NCBI GenBank assembly: GCA_934565775.1 | Contig: CAKTIN010000024.1 | Coordinates: 1 to 24,282, forward strand | DNA from: an uncultured Oscillospiraceae bacterium | GTDB lineage: Bacteria; Bacillota; Clostridia; Oscillospirales; Oscillospiraceae | Reading direction: 5' to 3' | DNA length: 24,282 bases | In this document: positions 14,636 through 22,204 of the stretch, piece by piece | Position numbering within the stretch: position 1 is the stretch's first letter | Layout: every line of letters starts with the position of its first letter | Made by a program: the position numbers and the translations under genes | The notes under the pieces: generated by a model | What the model was told of the DNA's origin: nothing | Seen by the model: only the letters and a program-made list of their open reading frames with translations | The model's database searches: none

Positions 14636-15838
14636 TTAACCGCCGAACACGGCCAGCAGGAAGCCTGCGGCAATGGCGGAGCCGATCACACCGGCCACGT
14701 TAGGGCCCATGGCGTGCATCAGCAGGAAGTTGGAAGGATTCCACTTCTGGCCTTCCTTGTTGGAGACACGGGCGGCCATAGGCACCGCAGACACACCGGC
14801 GGAGCCGATGAGGGGGTTGACCTTGCCGCGGGTGGCCCAGCACATGACCTTGCCGCCCAGCATACCGCCGACGGTGGACAGGATGAAGGCAAACACGCCC
14901 AGGACAATGATCAGGATGGTCTTTTTGGTGAGGAAGCTGCCGGCCACCATGGTCGCGCCCACGGAGGTGGACAGCATGATGGTCACGATGTTCATCAGGG
15001 CGTTCTGCATGGTGTCGGACAGGCGGTCCGTCGCGCCGGTCTCCCGCATGAGGTTGCCCAGCATCAGGCAGCCGATCAGGGCGGCGGTGGAGGGCAGCAG
15101 CAGGGCCACGAAGATGGTCACAACGATGGGGAAGATGATCTTCTCGGCCTTGGAGACGGTCCGGGTCTGCTCCATCTTGATCTTCCGCTCTTCCTTGGTG
15201 GTGAGCATCCGCATAAAGGGCGGCTGGATCAGGGGGATCAGCGCCATGTAAGAGTAAGCCGCGATGGCGATGGGGCCCAGCAGGTCCGGCGCCAGCTTGG
15301 AGGTCAGATAAATGGCCGTGGGGCCGTCTGCGCCGCCGATGATGCCGATGGAAGCGGCCTCATTGCCGGTAAAGCCAGTCTGAGAGGCGCAGAAGAAAGC
15401 GAAGAACACGCCCAGCTGAGCGGCAGCGCCCAGAAGCAGGCTCTTGGGATTGGACAGCAGGGGGCCGAAATCGGTCATGGCGCCAACGCCCATGAAGATG
15501 ATGCAGGGGTAAATCCCGGCCTTTACGCCGATGTAGAAGATATCCAGCAGGCCGCCGGACTTCATAATGGTGCCGAAGCTATGATAAGCTGGATTGTTAA
15601 TATCCATAAAGGCTTCCCACAGCTCGGGGGTATACAGACCGGCCTTGGGCAGGTTCGCCAGCAGGCAGCCGAAGGCAATGCCCACCAGCAGCAGGGGCTC
15701 GAATTTCTTGACGATGCCCAGGTACAGCAGCACGCAGGCGATGGCAATCATCACCAGATACTTCCAGCCGCCGGGCTGACCGAAGGCTGCGAAGCCGGAG
15801 TCTGTCCAGAGCTTCAGTAAGATTTCACCAACATTCAT
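14636..15838 (-). CDS. oadB: Sodium-translocating decarboxylase, beta subunit
   Basis: 400 residues, multi-pass. It carries the family signatures GGADGPTAIYLTSKLAP, NPLIGSAGVSAVPMAARVSNKEGQ and NFLLMHAMGPNVAGVIGSAIAAG. This subunit decarboxylates carboxybiotin and couples that to pumping of sodium ions out of the cell; conserved acidic and Ser residues of the sodium path lie in these motifs. The N-terminal start MNVGEILLKLW at 15838 has an AAGGAGGG ribosome site. It is the last gene of the operon, 12 bases after the biotin carrier gene. Beta subunits of oxaloacetate, glutaconyl-CoA and methylmalonyl-CoA decarboxylases are alike; the linked alpha subunit here points to oxaloacetate. Confidence 0.97.
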   Translation of the reverse strand: MNVGEILLKLWTDSGFAAFGQPGGWKYLVMIAIACVLLYLGIVKKFEPLLLVGIAFGCLLANLPKAGLYTPELWEAFMDINNPAYHSFGTIMKSGGLLDIFYIGVKAGIYPCIIFMGVGAMTDFGPLLSNPKSLLLGAAAQLGVFFAFFCASQTGFTGNEAASIGIIGGADGPTAIYLTSKLAPDLLGPIAIAAYSYMALIPLIQPPFMRMLTTKEERKIKMEQTRTVSKAEKIIFPIVVTIFVALLLPSTAALIGCLMLGNLMRETGATDRLSDTMQNALMNIVTIMLSTSVGATMVAGSFLTKKTILIIVLGVFAFILSTVGGMLGGKVMCWATRGKVNPLIGSAGVSAVPMAARVSNKEGQKWNPSNFLLMHAMGPNVAGVIGSAIAAGFLLAVFGG

Positions 15839-15850
15839 GGAGCGCCCTCC

Positions 15851-16249
15851 TTAACCGAGGACGACCAGGGGAGCGCCGGTCTCCACCACGGAGCCCTTGG
15901 CGGTGACGACCTGGGTCACGGTGCCATCCTTGGGGGCGAGGATCTCGTTCTCCATCTTCATGGCCTCCAGGACCACCAGCACGGTGCCCGCCTTCACGGC
16001 GTCTCCGGCCTTTACGTTGACCTTCAGGATATTGCCGGGCATGGGGGCCTTGACGACCTCACCGGCGCCGGTCACAGCAGGAGCGGCAGGAGCAGCGGCA
16101 GCGGGGGCGGCGGCAGCCGCAGGGGCAGCAGCCACGGGAGCCGCAGCGGGCGCGGGAGCATAGGCCTCATACTCGTCCATCAGCATGGCCTTCCCGGCCT
16201 CGACCTCCACCTCATAGGTGCGGCCCTTCAGGGTAATTTTATATTTCAT
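15851..16249 (-). CDS. Biotin carboxyl carrier subunit of the decarboxylase
   Basis: 132 residues. An N-terminal segment of about 30 residues is joined by an Ala/Pro linker (about 31-58) to a biotinyl domain with the site EAMKMEN; Lys98 should carry biotin. The flexible linker lets the biotin swing between the carboxyltransferase (OadA) and the membrane decarboxylase (OadB). It begins two bases after the stop of oadG, with GGAGGTC inside the end of that gene, so the genes are translationally coupled. In some organisms this domain is fused to OadA; here it is a separate protein, as is common in Clostridia. Confidence 0.96.
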   Translation of the reverse strand: MKYKITLKGRTYEVEVEAGKAMLMDEYEAYAPAPAAAPVAAAPAAAAAPAAAAPAAPAVTGAGEVVKAPMPGNILKVNVKAGDAVKAGTVLVVLEAMKMENEILAPKDGTVTQVVTAKGSVVETGAPLVVLG

Positions 16250-16251
16250 GA

Positions 16252-16614
16252 CTACTTGACCTCCTTGATGGAAATGAACCGCAGTTCGTTCAGGGGCTTG
16301 CCCATCTTGTCCGCCACAATGGCCATAAGCATGGCGGCGGTCTTGGGCTCCACATTATAGAGCTTCAGCTCACCGGCAGAGCCGGGAGCGGCGGGGGCCT
16401 CCGCCTTTGCGGGCGCCTCAGCGGCAGCCGCAGGGGCCACGGCGGCCTTCTCGGCGGCGCGGCGGTCCTTGGCGGCGAAGATGCGGCCAATGATCATAAC
16501 CACGATCATCAGCAGGATCAGGCCGAAGAACACCACGGCGTAGCCCAGCAGGGAGTCCATCAGAGCCTCGCCAAGGCCCAGATGACGGCCCGGAGTTGCA
16601 GTTAAAAACAGCAT
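16252..16614 (-). CDS. oadG: Decarboxylase gamma subunit (OadG family)
   Basis: 120 residues. One membrane helix (about 22-46, [24 protein letters not shown]) is followed by a charged stretch and an Ala/Pro-rich linker (about 57-80), then a soluble tail. In known complexes the gamma subunit anchors the alpha subunit to the membrane beta subunit. AAGGAGGG precedes the ATG and the gene begins 12 bases after oadA. The family is weakly conserved in sequence, so the call rests on topology and position between oadA and the carrier gene as well as on similarity. Confidence 0.9.
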   Translation of the reverse strand: MLFLTATPGRHLGLGEALMDSLLGYAVVFFGLILLMIVVMIIGRIFAAKDRRAAEKAAVAPAAAAEAPAKAEAPAAPGSAGELKLYNVEPKTAAMLMAIVADKMGKPLNELRFISIKEVK

Positions 16615-16626
16615 AACGGTCCCTCC

Positions 16627-18021
16627 TTACGCCTCTTCAATGGTGTAGGTGGCAACGTTTTCTTCCTTTTCCTTCCGCTCCTCGAAGAACTTCTCCGCCA
16701 GGTTGGGGAAGGCGATGTAGGACAGCACGTCCTCGTCGCAGCGGGCCACACCCTCCAGCTTCTTCCGGGTCTCGGCCACAATGGGCTTCAGGGTATCCGC
16801 ATACCGGCCGGTCAGCGGCTGCTCGTCGCCCAGGATCTTCTTCTGGATCGCCGGGTCAATGGGCGCGGGGGTCTTGCCGTACTCGCCGCGGCAGTAAGCC
16901 TTGATCTCCTTGGAGACGGTCTTGTACCGCTCGCCGTCCAGCACGTTCCGCACGGCCTGCACGCCGACCATCTGGCTGGTGGGCGTAACCAGCGGGGGAT
17001 AGCCCATGTCCTTCCGGACTCTGGGAGTCTCAAACAGCGCTTCCTCAAACCGGTCCAGCGCGTTCATCTGCTTCAGCTGGCTCATGAGGTTGGAGAGCAT
17101 ACCGCCGGGCACCTGGTAGATCAGGCACTGGGTATCGGTAGCCATGGACTTGGGCATCAGGGTGCCGTCCTTCAGGTAGCCGTCCCGGATGGGCTTGAAG
17201 TAGTCCGCGATGGCCTTGAGGACCTTGTCGTCCAGGTCGCACTCGTAGCCCAGCTGACGCAGGGCGTACACCAGGGTCTCGGTCGCGGGCTGAGAGGTGC
17301 CGCCGGAGAAGGGGGAGATGGCGGTGTCAATGATGTCCACGCCGGCTTCCACAGCCTTCAGATAGGTCATGAAGGCCAGGCCGGTGGTGGAATGGGTATG
17401 CAGGTCCACAGGCAGGTCCACAGCGTCCTTGATGGCGGAAACCAGGTCATAAGCCTCCTTGGGGCCCATGATACCGGCCATATCCTTGATGCAGATGGTG
17501 CTGGCGCCCATTTCCTTGAGCTCCTTGACCATCTTCACATAGTTCGCCTGGGTATGGACGGGAGAGGTGGTATAAGAGATGGTGCCGGAAGCGATGGCGC
17601 CTGCCTTCACGGTCTCCTCGATGGCGACCTTCAGGTTGTTGGTGTCGTTCAGCGCGTCAAAAATACGGATGATGTCGATGCCGTTCTCGACGCTCTTCCG
17701 CACGAACAGGCGCACGAAGTCATCGGGGTAGTGAGAGTAGCCCAGAACGTTCTGCCCGCGCAGCAGCATCTGCAGCTTGGTGTTGGGCATCTTCGCGCGG
17801 ATCTTCCGCAGACGCTCCCAGGGATCCTCGTGCAGGTAGCGCAGGCACACATCGAAGGTCGCGCCGCCCCAGACCTCGGCGGCATAGTAGCCGGCCTTGT
17901 CCATCGTGGGCAGGATGTCCTCAAACTTGCTGTAGGGCAGCCGCGTAGCAATCAGGGATTGGTTGGCGTCCCGAAGCACAGTTTCCACAAACTGCACCTT
18001 TCTTGCCTTTTTATCGGCCAT
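16627..18021 (-). CDS. oadA: Oxaloacetate decarboxylase alpha subunit (carboxyltransferase)
   Basis: 464 residues: a TIM-barrel carboxyltransferase domain and the conserved C-terminal helical domain, without a fused biotin domain. The start VETVLRDANQSLIATR (12-27) carries the metal-binding Asp18; CIKDMAG (177-183) has the Lys expected to be carbamylated, and DLHTHSTTG (207-214) supplies the metal-binding His208 and His210. It moves carboxylate from oxaloacetate to biotin, leaving pyruvate. The ATG at 18021 follows AGGAGG by nine bases; a longer reading to 18168 would run through the leader and promoter and is rejected. First gene of a four-gene operon. Pyruvate carboxylase-like use in reverse is less likely given the sodium-pump partner genes. 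Confidence 0.96.
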   Translation of the reverse strand: MADKKARKVQFVETVLRDANQSLIATRLPYSKFEDILPTMDKAGYYAAEVWGGATFDVCLRYLHEDPWERLRKIRAKMPNTKLQMLLRGQNVLGYSHYPDDFVRLFVRKSVENGIDIIRIFDALNDTNNLKVAIEETVKAGAIASGTISYTTSPVHTQANYVKMVKELKEMGASTICIKDMAGIMGPKEAYDLVSAIKDAVDLPVDLHTHSTTGLAFMTYLKAVEAGVDIIDTAISPFSGGTSQPATETLVYALRQLGYECDLDDKVLKAIADYFKPIRDGYLKDGTLMPKSMATDTQCLIYQVPGGMLSNLMSQLKQMNALDRFEEALFETPRVRKDMGYPPLVTPTSQMVGVQAVRNVLDGERYKTVSKEIKAYCRGEYGKTPAPIDPAIQKKILGDEQPLTGRYADTLKPIVAETRKKLEGVARCDEDVLSYIAFPNLAEKFFEERKEKEENVATYTIEEA

Positions 18022-18127
18022 ATTTCTGTTCCTCCTGTGTCTATAATGATGTGGATGCGAGCCGGGAACCGGACCCGCGTAACAAAGCATTTGCCGGTGG
18101 ATTTTGGGAAACGTCCAACTCCCACCA
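18022..18127 (-). promoter_or_regulatory. Structured leader RNA of the oad operon
   Basis: The transcript should begin near 18127 with GGTGG (18126-18122), then TTGG, a 7-base loop, CCAA and CCACC (ending 18096), forming a two-helix stem with a symmetric internal loop. A second stem, GCGGG...CCGG-TTC-CCGG...CTCGC (18078-18057), contains one bulged T and one G-U pair. The ribosome site follows about 27 bases later. No terminator T-run is present, so any control would act on translation or RNA stability. Not recognised as a known riboswitch by eye. Confidence 0.55.
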
Positions 18128-18133
18128 AGTAAC

Positions 18134-18162
18134 ATTCTAACACATCCCGCAATAGAAGTCCA
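18134..18162 (-). promoter_or_regulatory. Extended -10 promoter of the oad operon
   Basis: TGGACT (18162-18157), 17-base spacer ending in TGT, TAGAAT (18139-18134) on the minus strand. The extended -10 TGn offsets the imperfect -35. Confidence 0.75.
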
Positions 18163-18277
18163 GTGCAATTTTCACCTTTCCGGTAAAAATCAGTCTCCAT
18201 TTATCGGTTCCGCTTTTCCCCTCCCCGGCAGCCCGGTCTGCCCCATTTTCCCTTTGGATAGGTGCAACGTTATACCC

Positions 18278-18316
18278 GGCAAAGAAAGGGCCCGGACAGC
18301 CGTCGCTGCCCGGGCC
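18278..18316 (-). terminator. Intrinsic terminator of the udk-HAD-methylase operon
   Basis: GGCCCGGGCAG pairs with CTGTCCGGGCC (18316-18289, one mismatch), followed on the minus strand by CTTTCTTT. It lies six bases past the methylase stop. The rest of 18187-18277 shows no gene. Confidence 0.85.
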
Positions 18317-18321
18317 TTTCG

Positions 18322-19458
18322 TCAGAAGAACATTCCGTTTTCCTCCGGCGTTACGTTGGTAATAATCAGATGCTCCGCCACCCGGTCGTTCCGGCTGCGG
18401 AGATTATAGCGGTACCGGGTCTCAAATTGCAGCACCCGGTTGGCCCCGGCGTACAGCCCCCGCAGAAACTCCGTGTTCCGGATCACCAGAACGAACCGCG
18501 CCGGGGTCTGCTTCAGGAAGGCGGCCAGCCGCTCCTGATCCGCCCGGGTAAAGGCGTTGCCCTCATAGTCCGGGGTATCCGAGTCATAGGGCGGGTCCAG
18601 GAACAGAAAGTCCCCCTCTGTCAGCCTGCAATCCCGGAGGAAAGCCTCAAAATCCCGGTTTTCGATCCGGGTCCCCGCCAGGAGCTCCGCCATTTCCCCG
18701 CTGAACATGGCCTCCAGCTTTGGAGCCATGCGCTTGCGGTTGTAGCTCATGCCGCCGTAGGGGACGTTGAATTCTCCCCGGGCGTTATACCGGAACATGG
18801 CGCCGTAGCAGTAAGAGCGGATGAAGTAAAAATTCGCCATGGTCTCCCCGGGGGACAGCGTTTTCCGCCCCAGGGACAGGTCATTGAACATCTGCCGGAA
18901 ATACATATAATAGCCGCTGGTAAAGCCCGTGACCAGATTCTCCTCCAGATCCTCCCGGGAAAAGGGGCGCTTTTTGCTGTTGACCGCCGTCCGGCGCAGC
19001 TTATCCAGGGAAAACCGGAGGAGCTGCGCCTCGAACTCCGCCCGGTCCGCAATGATCTCCCGGCCGCCCGTCCCGTGGGCCGCTCCGGAAACATAGCTCA
19101 CAAGCGGTGCCAGCCGCTCCCGGCAGGTCTCTTGGTCCAGCGTTTCCTCCAGGAGCCCGGAAAACAGCCCCGTAAGCTCCTCCATCCGGTCCCGGCAGGC
19201 GGCGATGGTCCCGCGGAAGCTGCCCTCATAGTCCCTCAGGCAGCGGCGCAGGGTCTCGTCCTGGGCCTGCACCAGGCGGTAAAGCTCCATGAGCGGGGCG
19301 GAGATGTCATTGATCGCCGCCCTTTCCGGCTCCAGCTCAAAAAACAGCGCGCCGCCCCCGAAGAAGGGCTCGATGTACCGGTCAAAGGGAGGAACCAGCT
19401 CCAGGATCTGCCGCAGCTCCTGGCCCTTGCCGCCGGGCCACTTGACAATGGGATTCAT
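18322..19458 (-). CDS. D12-class DNA N6-adenine methyltransferase
   Basis: 378 residues. The SAM-binding start KWPGGKGQE (6-14) and the motif EPFFGGGALFFEL (30-42) are those of the Dam/D12 family, and the catalytic DPPY is at 288-291 (LFLDPPYDSDTPDYEGNAFT). Members are usually 260-300 residues; this one has about 90 extra residues between motif I and the middle of the protein, probably an enlarged target-recognition region. No restriction endonuclease gene lies nearby, so it is an orphan methylase in this window. GGGAGG precedes the ATG, 18 bases after the HAD gene, making it the last gene of the udk operon. Target sequence cannot be predicted. Confidence 0.92.
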   Translation of the reverse strand: MNPIVKWPGGKGQELRQILELVPPFDRYIEPFFGGGALFFELEPERAAINDISAPLMELYRLVQAQDETLRRCLRDYEGSFRGTIAACRDRMEELTGLFSGLLEETLDQETCRERLAPLVSYVSGAAHGTGGREIIADRAEFEAQLLRFSLDKLRRTAVNSKKRPFSREDLEENLVTGFTSGYYMYFRQMFNDLSLGRKTLSPGETMANFYFIRSYCYGAMFRYNARGEFNVPYGGMSYNRKRMAPKLEAMFSGEMAELLAGTRIENRDFEAFLRDCRLTEGDFLFLDPPYDSDTPDYEGNAFTRADQERLAAFLKQTPARFVLVIRNTEFLRGLYAGANRVLQFETRYRYNLRSRNDRVAEHLIITNVTPEENGMFF

Positions 19459-19476
19459 AGCCGCACCTCCCGCCGG

Positions 19477-20100
19477 TCAAACGAATTTCAAAAGATCTCC
19501 AAAGCTCTCCAGCTTCCCGGCCCAGTGCTCCGGCCTGCCGAAGCCGTAGGACGCCCAAAGGAAGGGGATCCCGGCGTGGTCCGCCGCTTGCTGATCCATG
19601 ACCGTATCGCCCACATACACGCCGGAGGTGATTTGGTGCTTTTGCAGCATAAGGGCAATGTTCTCCCCCTTGCTTTTCCCGGTATCAGAAAAGCACAGGC
19701 GGTCCGTCACCCAGGGCCAGAGGCCGGAATGATCCAGCAGGTTCTCGATATAGCCCTTTTGGCAGTTGCTGATGATAAACACCCGGTGCCGCTCCGCCAG
19801 AACGGGGATCAGCTCCTTCACCCCGGGGTAAAATATGTCGCAGGGCCCCTCCGCCAGGAGCTTGTGCTCATAAGAAAAGCACTGCTCCAGCACCTCCGAC
19901 CGGCGCACCGGGTCCAGGTCCGGCAGGGCCAGCTCCCCGATCTGGGTGATGGTCTTGCCGAACAGAGGGGTAATGGTCTCCATGGTGAACCGGCGCGCCA
20001 GCCCGGCGGCCTCCAGCCCCAGGTTCCACCCCTCCATCACGATCTGCCGGGAGTCCCACAGGGTGCCGTCCACATCCAATAGAATACTCTCGTAGCCCAT
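19477..20100 (-). CDS. HAD superfamily hydrolase, phosphoglycolate phosphatase-like
   Basis: 207 residues. Motif I DVDGT (9-13, nucleophile Asp9 and Asp11), motif II IISNC, a motif III Lys in DTGKSKGENI, and motif IV GDTVMD are all present in order, with an alpha-helical cap between residues 16 and 85 (subfamily IA). It should be a phosphatase acting on a small phosphorylated metabolite; the substrate is not evident. The ATG lies three bases after the udk stop, with GGAGAA inside udk, so the two are translationally coupled. A role in nucleotide salvage is suggested only by this linkage. Confidence 0.9.
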   Translation of the reverse strand: MGYESILLDVDGTLWDSRQIVMEGWNLGLEAAGLARRFTMETITPLFGKTITQIGELALPDLDPVRRSEVLEQCFSYEHKLLAEGPCDIFYPGVKELIPVLAERHRVFIISNCQKGYIENLLDHSGLWPWVTDRLCFSDTGKSKGENIALMLQKHQITSGVYVGDTVMDQQAADHAGIPFLWASYGFGRPEHWAGKLESFGDLLKFV

Positions 20101-20103
20101 CTC

Positions 20104-20721
20104 TCAGTTCTCCAAATGCTGCCGGATCCGGTTCATAATCATATCCAGCGCCACCAGATTCTTGCCGCCCTCCAAAACGATCAGGTCCGCATAGCGCTTG
20201 CTGGGCTCCACATACTGATCGTGCATGGGCTTGACCGTCTGCTGATACTGCTGCAAAACCGACTCTAAAGAGCGGCCGCGCTTATTCACGTCCCGCTTGA
20301 TCCGGCGGCACAGGCGAATATCCGCGTCCGTATCCACAAAGATCTTAATGTCCATCAGATCCCGCAGGGGCTTGTTTTCAAAGATCATAATCCCCTCAAC
20401 GATGATGACGTTCCGGGGCTCGATGTGAATGATCTCATCGCTGCGGTTATGGATGGTGAAATCATACACCGGGCAGTCGATGGCCTGCCCCTGGCGCAGC
20501 AGGTTCAGGTGCTCCACCAACAGCTCCGTATCGAAGGCCGCAGGCTCGTCATAATTGAGCTTGCACCGCTCCTCATAGGGCAGCTCGTCGTGGCGCTTAT
20601 AGTAGTTGTCGTGGCTGATGACGGCGATCTCCTGCCCGAAGCGGTCGACGATGTTGCGCATCAAGGTGGTCTTGCCGCTGCCGGTGCCGCCGGCGATTCC
20701 AATTACAAGCGTATTGTCCAT
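20104..20721 (-). CDS. udk: Uridine kinase
   Basis: 205 residues, the standard length. The Walker A loop GIAGGTGSGKTT is at 8-19, and the uridine-binding signatures ISHDNYYKRHDELPYEER, NYDEPAAFDTELL and PVYDFTIHNRS follow, with IVEGIMIF as the Walker B strand. It phosphorylates uridine or cytidine with ATP or GTP in pyrimidine salvage. GGGGG lies six bases before the ATG. First gene of a three-gene operon and divergent from the M29 aminopeptidase. Confidence 0.97.
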   Translation of the reverse strand: MDNTLVIGIAGGTGSGKTTLMRNIVDRFGQEIAVISHDNYYKRHDELPYEERCKLNYDEPAAFDTELLVEHLNLLRQGQAIDCPVYDFTIHNRSDEIIHIEPRNVIIVEGIMIFENKPLRDLMDIKIFVDTDADIRLCRRIKRDVNKRGRSLESVLQQYQQTVKPMHDQYVEPSKRYADLIVLEGGKNLVALDMIMNRIRQHLEN

Positions 20722-20748
20722 AGTAAACCCCCATACCCTATTTTTTAC

Positions 20749-20777
20749 ATTATAGACCCTCCCGGGAAAAAAAGAAA
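20749..20777 (-). promoter_or_regulatory. Probable promoter of udk
   Basis: A perfect TATAAT (20754-20749) on the minus strand; the -35 position at 17 bases (20777-20772, TTTCTT) is poor. It overlaps a small hairpin, AAAGGG (20775-20780) with CCCTTT (20787-20792). Confidence 0.55.
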
Positions 20778-20836
20778 GGGGATTTTCCCTTTTTTTCGAT
20801 TTTTCTCTCCCCTTCCCCCAAATCCGCCGTCTTTTC

Positions 20837-20865
20837 TTGACAAAGCACGGCCCTGTTGTTAAAAT
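20837..20865 (+). promoter_or_regulatory. SigA promoter of the M29 aminopeptidase
   Basis: Perfect TTGACA (20837-20842), 17-base spacer, TAAAAT (20860-20865). Confidence 0.88.
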
Positions 20866-20910
20866 AAGAGTTCAAGCGGCATTTTATCGCTCGAAAGGAG
20901 TTTGATTTTT

Positions 20911-22134
20911 ATGAAAAAGACGGTTTTGCGGGAATATGCCCGCCTCATTGTCCGCTCCGGCGTCAACGTGCAGAAGGGGCAGGAGGTCGTGGTCTACGCC
21001 GACCTGGATCAGCCCGAATTTGTGCAGATGGTCGTGGACGAGGCCTATAAGGCCAAGGCCAAGAAGGTCACGGTCAACTGGAACTACGCCCCCCTGCAAA
21101 AGACCCATGTGCGCTATCAGAGCCTCAAGACTCTGAGCACCGTAAGCGCCTGGGAGGAGGCCCGGATGAAGCACTATGCCGATGTGCTGCCCTGCCGGAT
21201 CCACCTGATCTCCGAGGACCCCGACGGGCTCAAGGGCGTCAACCTGGCCAAGCTGGCCAAGTCCCGCCAGGCGGTGTACCAGATCGCCAAGCCCTACCTG
21301 GATCAGCGGGAGAACAAGGAGCAGTGGTGCATCGCCGCCGTGCCCGGCGCCGCCTGGGCCAAGAAGGTGTTCCCCCAGCTGAGCAAGTCCCAGGCCATCG
21401 AAAAGCTGTGGCAGGCCATTCTCGCCACCTCCCGGGTGACGGAGGACCCCGTTGCGGCCTGGGAGCAGCATAACGCCGACCTGAAGGCCCGGTGCGACTA
21501 CCTCAACGGCCTGCACATCGCCAGTCTGCACTACACGGCGGACAACGGCACCGACTTCACCGTAGGCATGATGCCCCAGGCCCAGTTCTGCGGCGGCGGC
21601 GAGGAGAGCCTCCAGGGGATCTTCTTCAACCCCAACATCCCCACGGAGGAGTGCTTCATCTCCCCGAAGAAGGGCGTGGCCGAGGGCATTGTCTACGCCA
21701 CCAAGCCCCTGAGCTACCAGGGCCAGCTGATCGAGAACTTCTCCATCCGCTTTGCGGGCGGCAAGGCCGTGGAGGTCCATGCGGAGAAGAATGAGGAGCT
21801 GCTGAAAACCATGATCGCCATGGACGAGGGCGCCAGCTACCTGGGCGAGTGCGCCCTGGTGCCCCAGAGCTCCCCCATCGCCCAGTGCGGCTATCTGTTC
21901 TACAACACCCTGTTTGACGAGAACGCCGCCTGCCACCTGGCCCTGGGCCGCGGCTTCGCGGACACCATCCGGGACTTCCAGAGCAAGACCCTGGAGGAGT
22001 GCCAGAGCTACGGCGTGAACGACTCCATGATCCACGAGGACTTCATGATCGGCTGCGACTCCATGGACATCGACGCCATCACCGAGGACGGCAAGACCGT
22101 GCCCATCTTCCGGAAGGGCAACTGGGCGTTCTAA
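20911..22134 (+). CDS. M29 family metallo-aminopeptidase
   Basis: 407 residues, the typical AmpS/PepS length. The dinuclear metal ligands expected in the family fit by spacing: Glu247 (in NIPTEECFISP), Glu313 (in ASYLGECALV), His342 (in FDENAACHLALG), His375 and Asp377 (in NDSMIHEDFMIG). The enzyme removes N-terminal residues from peptides in the cytoplasm; no signal peptide is present. I start at 20911 because AAAGGAG lies ten bases upstream; the in-frame TTG at 20902 is too close to that site. Own promoter and terminator, so monocistronic. Confidence 0.95.
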   Translation: MKKTVLREYARLIVRSGVNVQKGQEVVVYADLDQPEFVQMVVDEAYKAKAKKVTVNWNYAPLQKTHVRYQSLKTLSTVSAWEEARMKHYADVLPCRIHLISEDPDGLKGVNLAKLAKSRQAVYQIAKPYLDQRENKEQWCIAAVPGAAWAKKVFPQLSKSQAIEKLWQAILATSRVTEDPVAAWEQHNADLKARCDYLNGLHIASLHYTADNGTDFTVGMMPQAQFCGGGEESLQGIFFNPNIPTEECFISPKKGVAEGIVYATKPLSYQGQLIENFSIRFAGGKAVEVHAEKNEELLKTMIAMDEGASYLGECALVPQSSPIAQCGYLFYNTLFDENAACHLALGRGFADTIRDFQSKTLEECQSYGVNDSMIHEDFMIGCDSMDIDAITEDGKTVPIFRKGNWAF

Positions 22135-22149
22135 ATCGCCAAACAATAA

Positions 22150-22196
22150 CCCCCGGTCCGGGCTGAAACGCCCGAACCGGGGGGATTCTTTGTTTT
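22150..22196. terminator. Bidirectional terminator between convergent genes
   Basis: CCCCCGGTCCGGGC and its near-exact partner (22150-22183, six-base loop, one mismatch), followed on the plus strand by ATTCTTTGTTTT and on the minus strand by TTATTGTTT. It serves the M29 gene and the convergent dehydrogenase gene. Confidence 0.85.
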
Positions 22197-22204
22197 CCGC
22201 TTTG

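Noticed and set aside
18057..18145. tRNA-like region before oadA (complementary ends GGATGTG and CGCATCC, T-arm-like stem) on the minus strand
   Set aside because: The 5' half coincides with a good extended -10 promoter, the T-loop lacks the TTCRANY pattern and no proper anticodon stem forms. A leader hairpin explains it better.
18262..20082. 606-codon open frame on the plus strand
   Set aside because: It spans the antisense of the methylase and HAD genes and the terminator, and has no family similarity.
20884..22146. 420-codon open frame on the minus strand
   Set aside because: Antisense of the M29 aminopeptidase; composition is repetitive Gly/Leu/Val/His and it reads through that gene's start region.
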